From assembly GCA_001632435.1 (NCBI GenBank), contig KV423994.1, forward strand, positions 62,001 through 126,000: a stretch of 64,000 bases of DNA. The letters run 5' to 3'. Source of the DNA: Calocera cornea HHB12733 (lineage: Eukaryota > Basidiomycota > Dacrymycetes > Dacrymycetales > Dacrymycetaceae). Position numbers and translations under genes: made by a program. This document shows, one piece after another, positions 34,365 through 44,455 of the stretch (position 1 is its first letter; every line of letters starts with the position of its first letter). The notes under the pieces were generated by a model, which saw nothing but the letters and a program-made list of their open reading frames with translations, had not been told where the DNA came from and did no database searches.

Positions 34365-37255
34365 ATGACCAGCACATTCACAAGCAGCAGCACGTCCGCC
34401 GTCCGTCTGCTAGGATTGCCCTCCCCGCCCGCGAGCAACTCGGACACGAGCGCGGGCAGCACACGCGTGAGACAGAAGGAAGTGGAGAGTATGAACAGAG
34501 GTGGGCTCCAGGGGCAGGGGGAGAGCAACCCTGAGGACGAGATGGAGGAACATACGCCGAAGGCCGATGGGAGGGAGTGGATGGATGAAAGGGCACCGGT
34601 TTTGCAGAGGACACTAAGCTTGAAGAGCAGGAGCGAGGATGTGAGCATTTATCTGATCTCTCAGTCGCGTATCTGATCGGAGAACAGGTACTGGAACGTA
34701 TGAAATCACTACGAATGTCGCGTTCAACAGCGCCAACACCAGCACCTGATGATGGCCCCTCTTCGCCACCAGCATCAGCACACACCCTCCTTCGCATGCG
34801 ATCCGCGACATTCACCTCATACGACGACGAACCGCCACCCACATTCTCTCGTCGTACAACAGCCACGCGTCCACGACTCGACATGGCGTTATCCTCCTCC
34901 GTCTCCGGCTCGGAGACCGAACGCGAGCCTCTGCCCCTTCACAGGCGAGGTAGCTCCATCGCCTCGTTTACAAACGGCGATGTTGCACCGCAGGATGAAG
35001 ACGACCATACGATACATGCACGGCACTCACGTGCGTTCACAGCTCCTCGGCGGCAGAGCGCCGACCCCGGCCCGCGCAGCGCCAGCGTCATGGGCATGTC
35101 CGGTAGCGGGAGGAGCGTCGCGACCGGCAGTGCCAGTGGTAGTGGGAGCGGGGGCGGTACAACACGGGCGAAGGTCAGCCCGAAGGTGCGGAAAGGGCTC
35201 CCTGTAGAGTTCAGAAGGCCTGGCGAGGAGGTAGGCACGTGCTTGCGGCGTGGAGACTGCTCGACTGACTGCATTGGGCAGGCATCCCCTGTCTCACCGG
35301 AAGTTGCCGTCACCCCCCCGACGATGTCGAGGGGCACGTCGTATGCGTCGACGGCGTCGACACAGCGCAGGAGAGAACGCGAGACGAGCATCACGTCGGA
35401 CGCGTCGTTCCGCTCGCCTTCGCGGGCAGCGGAACGTGCGGCGGCGAGGAGGTCCATGACATCGCAAGCGGGATCATCCAATGCAGCAGACGACTCCCCA
35501 AGCTCACGCACAGTGCTGATACACGAAGACCGCCCACCAAACCGGATATCATCTATACGGCGAGCGCGTCCTCCCCCGCCTTTAACGCCACGGGAAGCGG
35601 AGAAAGCATCACCTCTCACCGCCAGTGCTCTCAGCCCGCGTACTCCAGGTGGAAGCAGGCCACGAACTCTCCTCGGACAAGAATTACGCGCGGCAGGTAT
35701 CACAAGCCGACGCCGACTCTCAGATCCACCTGAAGAGACCGCTGCCCCAGTGTATGCTGCAAGAAAACGTTTCGATGGTGGCTCGACACGCGAGCCGTAC
35801 ACTCCGCTTGCCTCTCGACTGACCGAACGCGAGCGCGAGCGGGCACCTGCCAGTGCCCCGCGTGCACAGACGTCCATGTCTGGGAGCTGGCGCGACCGGG
35901 AACGACAGCGCGAACGCGAGATCTTACGTACCGACCCGATGCCCTCACGTGCTACGATGCGCAACATCGAGTTCGACCGTTCCCAGACCGCCATCCCGTA
36001 TGACCGGCCCGCAAGCGTGGCAGACTGGCGTGCGCCGACACCCGATCAGGAGCGGCTTAACGAGCCCGAGCATGTGCGGATCCTTTGGGAGGCGCTGCAC
36101 ACGTTCGGCACGAATCTGGGCAGGGTGGACGGGAGTGACGATGGGAGTGGGATTGGCAGTGGGGAGAGTAGGGCGAGCGTGCATGGGGTCAGCGCTGTGT
36201 TGGGCGGTGCGAGGAGCGCCGTGACAGCCATCGCCAACCTGGGTGATAGTGTGAGGCACGGCGTTGCCAGAGGCATGCAGCGGGTCGTCCAGGCTGAGCT
36301 GGAGGAGGACATGATGGATGAAGATGTGGAGAAGTGGAAGGAGGAGCTGAAGCAGTGGCGGCAGGCTGGGAAGGAGGTGGACGAGGCTGTGCGCGCTCTG
36401 ACCGGGCTCATGCTGGGCGTCGGAAGGGTTGTGAGAGACACCGGGCTGGGAGAGGGGAGCATGTCGTCGAGAAGAAGCGCCGATGGTGCTGGCGTCAGAC
36501 GATGGTCCGCTGCCGCGGACCCCGATGGCTCAGCAACCGAGCGGGAACGAAGACTGCCTCTTCCTTCGTTGCAGGCGCACGACACACCTCCGCCGAACTC
36601 CCGCCTCGCAATACGCAAGCGCTCTACCATGGCCATCCCTACATCGGGCGGACATGCGCACAGCGCCTCCCTGGAGTACGAAACGCCAAGCCCGATGTCA
36701 CGCCACACCTCCCTGCGCGTCCGCCAAGCGCCAAGGCCGCAGCTCCCTGCTCTGCCTTCCGAGTCCAGTATTCCTCGGCCGGCTACCATCAGAGGAGAGC
36801 GAAAGGCCAGTAACGCTTCCACCGCCTCGAATTCGACCCTCCGGGGCGCTCCTTCTGCCGCTTCTCCAGAGTCCGGTGCTGGTACACCTCTGACTCCTGG
36901 AGGATCAAACCGTTCGCTGAAAGATCGTCTCACAAACTTCCCTGCTCTGTCGCACTCGAGACCGACAACTTCCATCGATACGACAACCGCTTCGGCCACT
37001 GCTCCGTATGCTTTTTCGGCGGCGAGCCTGACGCCGCATATTGCCACCCCATCCCTACCGAGGCGCAGGAGAGGCAGCATGCGTGACAGCTTGCAAGGGC
37101 TGTTCAGTGGTGCTCCCAAGACGAACGGTGATCGGGACGAGCGCATGAGCAGACGCGACAGCGTTGGGAGCTTGGATGACCTCGAGGGCGAGCCTGATAT
37201 GGAGCTTGACCAGGAGCGGCGTCTGAAGCGAGGCGAGCGATACTTTGCTGGCTAA
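34365..37255 (+). CDS. Large Ser/Arg-rich protein of unknown function with one helical domain
   Basis: Exons 34365-34640, 34688-35230 and 35282-37255 give 930 residues. Most of the chain is disordered: Ser, Arg, Pro and Thr rich with many RxxS-type potential phosphosites. Between about 36050 and 36460 it becomes helical and conserved-looking, beginning LNEPEHVRILWEALHTFGTN, then an acidic coiled-coil-like block (EEDMMDEDVEKWKEELKQW) and LTGLMLGVGRVV. The C-terminus has Arg-rich patches (RRRRGSMRDSLQ). The second intron (35231-35281) is 51 nt, stop-free and a multiple of three; its GTAGGC and GCAG ends look real, but retention cannot be excluded. No known family is recognised. Composition resembles cytoskeletal or polarity scaffolds, without a specific match. 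Confidence 0.6.
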
Positions 37256-37609
37256 ACGATACCTTATACCTTCGTTTCCCCTCTGTTTTCTTTATTATTT
37301 TCCTTCGGTTCCACTTTGTCTGAGCAGCATACTTGTAGCCTTTCAGCGGTCCGTGTCTCCCTGCATGTGTCGACTAGTATACATATAGCGTCGCATGATT
37401 CATGATTTCGTTGTGTCGTCTGATGTGCCTGGCAGACGCTACGTAGTAGTCATGGGCGCTAAACGCACCATGTGCTGCCGCTCGCCGTACGCTCAAGCAA
37501 GTCGCCTGTGCAGCATCACGGCATCGATAGGCTCAAATGTCTGTTCTAATGCGACTCCCAATGCACTGATAAGGTCTACTCGCTCTCCTCCAAGCCGCAG
37601 TGCCAGACC
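37256..37609. other. Intergenic region with AT-rich 3' UTR
   Basis: 354 bases. The first 90 are T-rich (CTTTATTATTTTCC near 37289), fitting the 3' UTR of the upstream gene. The rest would hold the promoter of the beta-lactamase-fold gene. No gene seen. Confidence 0.5.
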
Positions 37610-38754
37610 ATGAGCGATATCCCATTCGTTCCACTGCCGGCGGGAACGGCAACATGCACCGTCCATCCCCTAGTAAACGCAACGATGACAGACTATGAGC
37701 ACGTCACGCTCTCCCCGTCTCCGGCGACCCAGCCAGGCAAGCCCTGCGCCTACCTCGAGCCGACATTCACCTTCTACATCGTCCACCAGCCGAGCGGGAA
37801 GAGGCTGCTGTTCGACCTGGGCATCAGGTGGGACTGGAAGACCGCGTTCCCTGAGGATGCGGCGAGAGAGTTTGGAGAGTTCTACGGCGCAAAAGTCGTC
37901 AAGGATGTTGCGGAGCTGTTGCGTGACGGAGGGGTGGATCCGGAGAGGCTCGACTATATCCTGTTCAGGTCCGTACTTCGCTGTCCATCAGCCCCGCCGC
38001 CGCTGAATCAGAGGCAGCCACGAGCACTGGGACCACACAGGCTTCATCAGCTCACTGCCGAACGCCGGTCTCGTTGGCGGACGAGCCACATTCTCGGATG
38101 ACCTACAAGACCAGATGGATGCCGCAGGCCGCAAACCCACCATCATCGACTTCGAGAAGGACGGACAGCCGATGGGCGCGTACGAGCGCGCGGTGGACTT
38201 CTTAGGCGATGGGAGCCTGTGGTTGTGCCATACACCTGGGGTGCGCTTTCTTTGCACTTTTGCATGAGCAGGGCTGACAGAAGGATAGCATACGAAGGAC
38301 CACATGTCCGCGCTCGTGCGGACGACCAGCGAGCCGGCATCCTATGTGCTCCTAGGCGGTGACGTAGCGCACCACCCCTGCCTGCTATGCACGCTCTCCT
38401 CCCACTCGCACTACTCCCTCGTCCCAACATACCGCAACCCACTCCTCCCCTCCTCCGCACCAGAAGAGCAGGCACACTACTCACCCGCGCTGGCGAGGGA
38501 CAGTATAGGGCGGACGAAGCGCATGGAGCGGGAGGGGAACGTCATGTGCGTGGTTGCGCACGAGTTTGGCGTGGGGGAGGTGGAAACTGGGCGATGCCAG
38601 AAGGGAGAAGGCGATGAGCGGGGTGATGTGGCCTGGTGAGGAAGGTATCACGCATTGGATGGAGAGGGGGTTGAAGGGGAGTAGGGAGTACGACGTCGAG
38701 AAGGAGCAGTATGACTGCGTCGAGGCCCATCCGGCGTTCCTCAATACAGATTAA
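37610..38754 (+). CDS. Metallo-beta-lactamase-fold hydrolase (quorum-quenching lactonase-like); 3' end uncertain
   Basis: Exons 37610-37968, 38018-38240 and 38289 onward. The zinc motif SHEHWDH (H121, H123, D125, H126) is restored by the first splice. Further ligands follow in order: H199 in HTKDH, D219 in LLGGDV and H285 in VVAHE, as in MBL-fold lactonases of the AiiA/AttM type. Activity on lactones is an inference. The problem is downstream of 38570: the reading frame ends at 38639 with low-quality sequence, while a better C-terminus (WPGEEGITHWMERGL to the stop at 38752-38754) is in another frame. A 40-nt intron at 38571-38610 (GTGGGG...GAAG) would fix the phase and give 335 residues, but it is unusually short. 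A one-base frameshift is the alternative. Confidence 0.75.
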
Positions 38755-38814
38755 ATCATTTCATATGCGGTAAATGCAAACATATTGTCGTTGCGGTCAG
38801 ATCTCCTGATTCCA

Positions 38815-39565
38815 CTACTTGAACCCCCACCACCGCTTGCCAACCCGCTCCTTCAGCTTCTCCATGTCCATGGGCATCGGCTCGGGGGCAGCTGTTTCTG
38901 GCTCCATAGGCTGCAGACCGGGAGCTACGTGCAACGGTCTTGGAGGCTCGACCGGGAGGCGCGTATCTGGACTCATCGCCTCCGGTGCCGTCTTCCGGAT
39001 CCACCACCAGCTGCTCTCTTTCTCCTTCGGAGGCTCTGCTACCACAGGTGCGGCAGAGGTGAAGTCGACTGGTGTTGCGTCTGCTGTTGCGAACGCAGGT
39101 GTCGGCTCACTCGCGGGCTGCGTGACACCCGCGAGCCGTCGCTGGCCAGGCGTCAGAGTAAAGAACGCTTCTTTTTGTTCTTTTAACCATCGGCGTGCCT
39201 GTTCATTGTCAGGCTCAGACTACAGGGTTGGCTCAAGGTCGTGCGCACCGGTGAGTAAATGTGCTCCTGATCACCATAGTCCGCGACGAACACCGTATAG
39301 TAGATAGAAACTTATCGAATCAACTGTAATTAGTCAGGTCTCCCATAGTCGATAAACGGTACTCACGTGGAATGAAGATGACCGTGCCCCATAGGCTCAG
39401 CTTGGAAGCCAGCGGGCTGGGCGGCGGTGCTTGCTGTGGTAGACTGGGTCGGGGGAACGGCCTTCCCGGTCGCCCGCTCGGCGGAGCACGCGACGGTCCG
39501 CCTTGTGACTCGGGCAAAGACCAGTATGGGTCGGCCGGTGCGGGCTTCCAGCCAGAGCCCGACAT
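38815..39565 (-). CDS. Small single-TM protein of unknown function
   Basis: Minus-strand gene starting at the ATG 39565 (MSGSGWKPAP). Exon 1 is Pro-rich and ends in the hydrophobic segment LSLWGTVIFIP, which continues after splicing as LSIYYTVFVADYGDQ if the acceptor AAG is used. The last exon (38815-39219) begins SEPDNEQARRWLKEQKEAFF and ends in a Pro/Glu-rich tail with KRWWGFK. The join between these is unclear: the direct splice would need a 29-nt intron, too short to be credible. A donor at GTGTTC inside the middle segment would give a normal intron of about 74 nt but shorten the exon. Length is roughly 210-230 residues. The single helix near the N-terminal third and basic C-terminus suggest an organellar or ER membrane protein. 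No family recognised. Confidence 0.5.
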
Positions 39566-40268
39566 TGTCGCGATGTTGTGGTTGAGCAGGAGAATGTCGG
39601 GCGAGGGCAACAAAGCGCCGCCCAAAAGTGGGAGGGATAACACCGACGGTCAGTGCAGCCCGCGGTCAGGGTGCCAGAGGTGCTGGCACCGCCACACTTT
39701 TCTTGCTTCCCGACGACCGCCTCGGAGAGTTCTTGCGCGTTTCAACCTTTGTTCCACTGCTTCTTTCCAATGGGCCCGGCGTGCCCCACATGCTTGGTCT
39801 ATGCTTCAATCAGTGGATGCGTGTAAGCGCTGCCGTAACAGAGGAAGATGCATTGCATTCAACGACAAGGGTTCTCTTGCCGCTGTGCTGCCCTGTGAAA
39901 GGAAGATTTCGACAAAGGCGAAGTCATCTACCCGCAGTTGATTACCTGAACACACACAAAGAAGATGCATGAGAGCTCCGCCGTACAGCGTGGTAACTAG
40001 GGTACGACTGTCATTTTTCATGATCTGCGTATCACAATGGCGACGCGTTGACCCCTTCACGGGGTGACTCACTTGGCAGGTTGGTATCTGTAGGCCTGTG
40101 GTGACTATCCTGATGAAACGCCCAGCATGAACCAAGTGCGCTGCTTGATCCGACCACACCCGCTTCGCGCGCTCTCCTGGTCCGCGCTACACGCGCTACA
40201 ATCAACTCTTGACGCCCGCTCGGCCGCTGCCAAGCTCAGCATGGTGATCAACACTGTGCTGAGAGAGG
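39566..40268. other. Intergenic region
   Basis: About 700 bases between the divergently transcribed one-TM gene and the first RING-repeat gene. No coding region with recognisable features. Confidence 0.45.
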
Positions 40269-40384
40269 TATATAAGCTGAAGGGATGGAGGCATGAATCC
40301 GACAGCGCCGGCCGCCCCACTCCTACTCACCCTACGTTCCTCGTCAGTGCAGGTCACTCTATTACTTACCTTTCTATCTACGCA
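40269..40384 (+). promoter_or_regulatory. TATA-box promoter and leader shared with the paralogue at 43 kb
   Basis: TATATAAG at 40269-40276 lies 109 bases before the ATG. CAGCGCCGGCCGC (40303) and CAGTGCAGGTCACT (near 40345) recur in the same order before the paralogous gene (TATATAAG at 43006, then 43040 and 43081). Conservation of a TATA box and leader elements while surrounding DNA differs suggests a strongly, perhaps jointly, regulated pair. Confidence 0.75.
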
Positions 40385-41397
40385 ATGCAATGTGCGCCGG
40401 TCTTGCTGTTGTCACGTGATATATCTAACCCCCCTATCCAGTCTCCAAGCTTCTCCTCGGATTGTTTGCCTTCGTCGCTCTCGCGGTTGCACTACCCGTC
40501 AACACCGGTGCATCGAGTGCCCTCGCCCGCCGAAGCGCCGATTTGGGTCCCGATTTGGGTGTCCGCTCCGCCTCCTTCGCCCTCGAGGAGTCCACCTCCC
40601 TCCTCGCCCGTGTCTTTGGAGAGGACGATGAGTCCTACCTGCAGCGTAGGGATGACTGCACGATCTGCCTCGAGGCGAATGCGAAGCACAGCAACTGCCC
40701 GAATGGCGCTTCGCATCCCGCGCACATCCGATGTCTCATAGAGTTAGCGCAGGCACAAACAAATGCAAACCAAGCACTAACGTGCGGCACATGCCGCAGC
40801 AAGGTCTCTCCGCTGATCAAGAAGGTTACCAAGGGCAAACGTGATCTCGAGGAGGTTGAGACCGAGATCGCAATGCGCACTGTCGACGCCGAAGATTCTT
40901 CCCCCGCCCCCTCCCTCATGCGCCGCGACGACCAGTGTGCTATCTGCCTCGAAGCGAACGCCAAGCATACCAACTGCCCCAACGGCGCCGCGCACCCCGC
41001 GCACATCGCGTGTCTGATGAAGTGGGCACAGGCACAGGCAGACGCGCACCAGCCACTCACGTGCGCTGCGTGCCGAAGCCAGATCTCGCCATTGATCAAG
41101 AAGGTGACAAAGCGTGAGCTTGAGGAGGTCGACGCAGAGATGGAGATGCGCGAGTTCGACGACGAAGAGTCCTCGCCTGCTCCTTCGCTCATGCGTCGCG
41201 ACGATCAGTGCGCCATATGCCTGGAGGCGAACGCGAAGCACACCAACTGCCCGAACGGCGCGTCGCACCCCGCTCACATTGAGTGTCTCATCAAGTGGGC
41301 CCAAGCTCAGGCGGACGCTGGCCATGCCCTCACGTGCGCGGCATGCAGAACCAAGATCTCGCCGCTGATCAAGAAGGTTACGGGCAAGAAGCACTAA
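40385..41397 (+). CDS. Signal-peptide protein with three RING-H2-like repeats and dibasic cleavage sites
   Basis: Exon 1 is seven bases (ATGCAAT, 40385-40391). A 50-nt intron follows, then exon 2 40442-41397, giving 320 residues. The start restores MQFSKLLLGLF, a clear signal peptide with a cleavage region near LPVNTGAS. A pro-region ends in LQRR. Three modules follow with period 92 and 91 residues, beginning at C75, C168 and C259. Each has ligand order C-x2-C-x9-C-x5-H-x2-H-x2-C-x16-C-x2-C (C75, C78, C88, H94, H97, C100, C117, C120 in the first), a RING-H2-like pattern with a longer C3-H4 spacing than classical RINGs. Acidic linkers between modules are bounded by KR (GKR|DLEEV, TKR|ELEEV) and RR (SLMRR|DDQ), the preferred cut sites of Kex2. 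The layout matches Kex2-processed repeat precursors. Zinc binding, ligase activity and secretion are inferred. A one-module paralogue is at 43118-43710. Confidence 0.85.
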
Positions 41398-41699
41398 ATC
41401 AATTGACAATGATGTTGATTTTGGAGCCGTGTATTTTAATTGATGGTCGCATCGCACCACGTGCGCGTGTAGCGTGAACGACAGCCTGTCCTCATCCTGC
41501 TGAAGCTTGATAGGAACAATGGAACATGTTGTGGCCAATCGTTGTGAACTCCTGTTAAGACAGCGTCTCTTTGCAAAGCGCACTGTTTTTCAAATTGTTC
41601 CTACCGTCTACTTAGTATTCGCGAGTGCAATCACAAGCTGGGTTATTCTGCCCAGAACATATCACTATCCTGAAGTGGAGACAGTCGCGGCACTGAGGC
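41398..41699. other. Intergenic DNA between RING gene and tRNA-related repeat
   Basis: About 300 bases, AT-rich at the start (3' UTR of the RING gene). No gene seen. Confidence 0.4.
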
Positions 41700-42090
41700 A
41701 AAAGGAAGGAATGCCTTCCCTTTTAGTTTTTCCCTACTGAATTTGTTTGGTACTTTAATCCACTCACCAAGGGCGAGCGTCGAACCCGGAACTCGCTGGT
41801 ACAGTTCCTGTTGCCTTTCAAAGCAGCCTAGCGATGCTCCTACCGCTCGGCTACCCGGGTCGTTAAAGTTTTATGCCCGCGTCAATAATATGCCTCATAC
41901 CCTTCGGCTGCTTCCTGACCATTCTGCCACTAACACAAGGTGGCTTGGCGCAAATCCGTCGTCAAGCGCTACGAGGGCATTTGTTCTTCTTTCCTTCTCG
42001 CGGTGTCTTCTGGTTTGATCCCTGCCGTCCCGTACTTCACCTGGCTGACACTGACTGCAATGTTGAATTTGCGTCAGGATGAGGAGCATG
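41700..42090 (-). repeat. tRNA-related SINE-like repeat, copy B
   Basis: On the minus strand a conserved body (about 42090-41880, core CTTGACGACGGATTTGCGCC) precedes a tRNA-like module at about 41870-41765. The module has an A box TAGCCGAGCGG and a B box GGGTTCGACGC about 50 bases later, a spacing normal for pol III promoters in tRNAs with a long variable arm. Acceptor and T stems do not pair, so it is not a working tRNA. The tail, with GTAGGGAAAAAC and CCTTCCTTTT, matches the tail of the copy at 49.1-49.5 kb. Copies A and C share the body or the whole structure. Confidence 0.75.
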
Positions 42091-43005
42091 CATTAGCGCT
42101 ACACCCTTGAAAACTTCGCATATATCCAGTGCAAAATGCAGAATGAAAGAAGTGCGGCCATAGGCTCCCGTGCTGCTCTACTAATTTGGCGGATCGGAGC
42201 CGAGGTAAGTCCGAGTCAGCCGGCGTTACGCAAACTCCGAGGGAGGATCAACCGACAAACGCGCTTTTCTCTACGCACATAATCCGAGATCTGAATACCT
42301 GTGGCCAGGCCGTCCATACTATCCGCAATTTGCACGTTCTCTGTCTCACCAGTCCGTGCGCAGACAGAAAGACCATATGCTGCTGCACCGCCACGCGTGT
42401 GGAGACCGTCCTTTTGGTCTGGACGACCACCAAGCGAATGCTGCGTGTTTGAATCTTTACTACCTAGCTTTGCTGGGCTTATCTGCTTAGATCATCATTT
42501 TCGTACGCCGAATGTTTGTCATATGGCCGATCTAGCAGTCCTGCCGTTATCGGAGGATTCCGATCGCATCGAAACGCGATGACTCTTAGGCGACGCACTG
42601 CTTTGGGACATGGTCCAATTCATTTCCGCTTCGCTCCTCGGTCAATCATTGATCACTCCTGCCCTCCAAACGCGGACGATGGCGAGCGCCTCCATGCCTG
42701 GCAGAGGCATTGTCAGGGTACAGGTTCGAACCTTCGAGGTCGCACGACAAAAACGTATTGCATTGAGAGGGCGGTGACTCTTAACGTTATCCCCGTGATT
42801 TTCGGCGATCCAGCGACCCGCTACAGCTCGGCCAACGAAACACGATCAACGATAACGAAAGGCTACAGCGATATGCGCTGCGGCATGCCTTCTAACGTCA
42901 CAACCTGGTCTTCTTGCTATCGGCAATCCGTATGTCAGATCAACTCCTGGTGACACCTTCGGGAGCGGGCAGACTAACCTGGTCATGAGCAGCTCGGTCT
43001 GGCCG
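42091..43005. other. Intergenic region between the paralogous RING genes
   Basis: About 900 bases with no convincing ORF. A possible degenerate tRNA-like segment lies around 42670-42740 (B-box-like CAGGTTCGAACCTT at 42722), too poorly paired to call. Confidence 0.45.
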
Positions 43006-43117
43006 TATATAAGGTTGTACTGAGAACGGCGACATCACACAGCGCCGGCCGCTTCACGATCTCTATCCACGTTCATTTCTCAGTGCAGGTCACTATACTG
43101 TCTTCGTCTGTGGTACA
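43006..43117 (+). promoter_or_regulatory. TATA-box promoter and leader shared with the paralogue at 40 kb
   Basis: TATATAAG at 43006-43013, CAGCGCCGGCCGC at 43040-43052 and CAGTGCAGGTCACTA at 43081 precede the ATG at 43118. Order and spacing match those upstream of the three-module gene. Confidence 0.75.
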
Positions 43118-43710
43118 ATGCACCGTACGGTATCAGATGTCAAAACCAGGGGACAACTCGACTGACTCGATTCTCAGTTTCCAAGCTGTTCCTCGCTGGG
43201 CTCTCCTTCATCGCTCTGGCAGTCTCGCTTCCCGTTCACACTACTGGATCATCGACCGATCTCATCGACCGAGCGGGTGAGGTGGATGTTCGTTCCGTCT
43301 CCTTGGCCGTCCACGACTCTCTGTCCCTGTTCGCCCGTATGTTTGGAGAAGACGATGAGTCCTACCTGCAGCGTCGGGAAGACGCGCAGTGTGTAGCGTG
43401 CCTCGAGTCCGACGCCAACGTCAAGTACACCAACTGCCCGAAGGGCCATCCAGGGCACATGGACTGCATCATGGAGTGGATGAAGGCGCAAACGGAGCAG
43501 AAGCTCAAGATGACGTGTCCCGCGTGCCGCACCCCTACGTCCCCGTTGATCAAGCCGATCAAGAAAGGCGCCAGTGCTGCGAAGGCTAAGCCCGGTGGCA
43601 AGAAAGCGGGAAAGAAGGGCAAGCGCGATCTGGAAGAGGTCGAGAGCGAAGCGGAAGCTGAGATGCGGGACTTGGACGAGGAGCACCCGGAGCTCGGGTC
43701 GGAAGCCTGA
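43118..43710 (+). CDS. Signal-peptide protein with one RING-H2 module (paralogue of 40385-41397)
   Basis: Exon 1 is seven bases (ATGCACC, 43118-43124), then a 53-nt intron and exon 2 43178-43710, giving 179 residues. The start restores MHLSKLFLAGLSFIALAVSL, a signal peptide. The pro-region shares RSVSLAVHDSLSLFARMFGE and ends FGEDDESYLQRR before the module, as in the 40 kb gene. The module begins at C74 with ligand spacing C-x2-C-x11-C-x3-H-x2-H-x2-C-x16-C-x2-C, which fits canonical RING-H2 limits, and carries the MEW residues expected before the last ligand pair. A Lys/Gly-rich stretch (KKAGKKGKR) follows, then an acidic tail starting DLEEVESE, the same linker seen between modules in the paralogue. 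Conserved gene structure, down to the seven-base exon and phase, shows tandem duplication. Function is unknown. Confidence 0.85.
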
Positions 43711-44455
43711 TCGAGCAGCGGAATGTGGGTAGCGTAGAGCTGTACGGTACAGTATGTGTCAGTTTAGCTATAGACGGCATGAGCTATCCGTTTAGGAACG
43801 CCGTCTCTGCGGTTGAATGAAGCGACATGTGCTAAACACGCCGGCAAGTATGACGCGCGAGTGCTCTGGATCGAGTCATGCAGATGCAGGCGATCATGGC
43901 ACTTTGGCAGTACTGTTGACGGAGACGCCTGTCTCACGTCGGAGGCCGGGTTGACCCTACAGTAGATTAGAGTCTGGCCCAGTATTGGAGTAACTTATAT
44001 GTATGTCTCCTCTTTAGTGACGACGACTGTACTGCTTGAAGGAAGCCAACCAGCACGTATCGCGCGGACACGCACACCCCGCAACGCAGGGAACACAGCT
44101 TCCTGTGTCCAACGCCTCCGACTTCTACAGAACAGTGTCATTGCATAGGGGTACAGAGTGGGCTCAAGCCGGGAAACATTAGCAGTGTACAGTCTGATAT
44201 GTCCGTCGCGTACGCAACAGAAAAGGAGGGAAGGAAGGGGTATGTTGGAGCAGCACATTGGGAATTAGGAAACAAGAGGGGAAAGCGGGCAGGAGGGAAT
44301 AAGGCGCAAGACAGGAACAGACGCCACCGTCACAAACTCGTACAACATCTCCAGCACAGTGTACAGCCTGCCATCCCGCACCGGCCTTCGCAGTGCAGCA
44401 CGCTGCACGCCACACGCCGCACTCGGGTCAGCCAAGCGCGCTCCGTTGCCCAAGC
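43711..44455. other. Intergenic region
   Basis: 745 bases between convergent genes (RING protein and F-box-like protein). No gene recognised. A CTGTACGGTACAG palindrome lies near 43740. Confidence 0.45.

Noticed and set aside
36046..37146. Antisense 366-codon frame
   Set aside because: Lies opposite a better plus-strand frame that splices cleanly; no conserved motif.
41765..41870. Candidate serine-type tRNA gene on the minus strand
   Set aside because: A and B boxes are present, but the acceptor stem and T stem do not pair, and the same structure with a different anticodon region recurs at 49.4 kb with a repeat body. It fits a tRNA-derived repeat.
42670..42740. Possible tRNA with GGTTCGAACC B box
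   Set aside because: No acceptor-stem pairing and a poor A box. Left uncalled.
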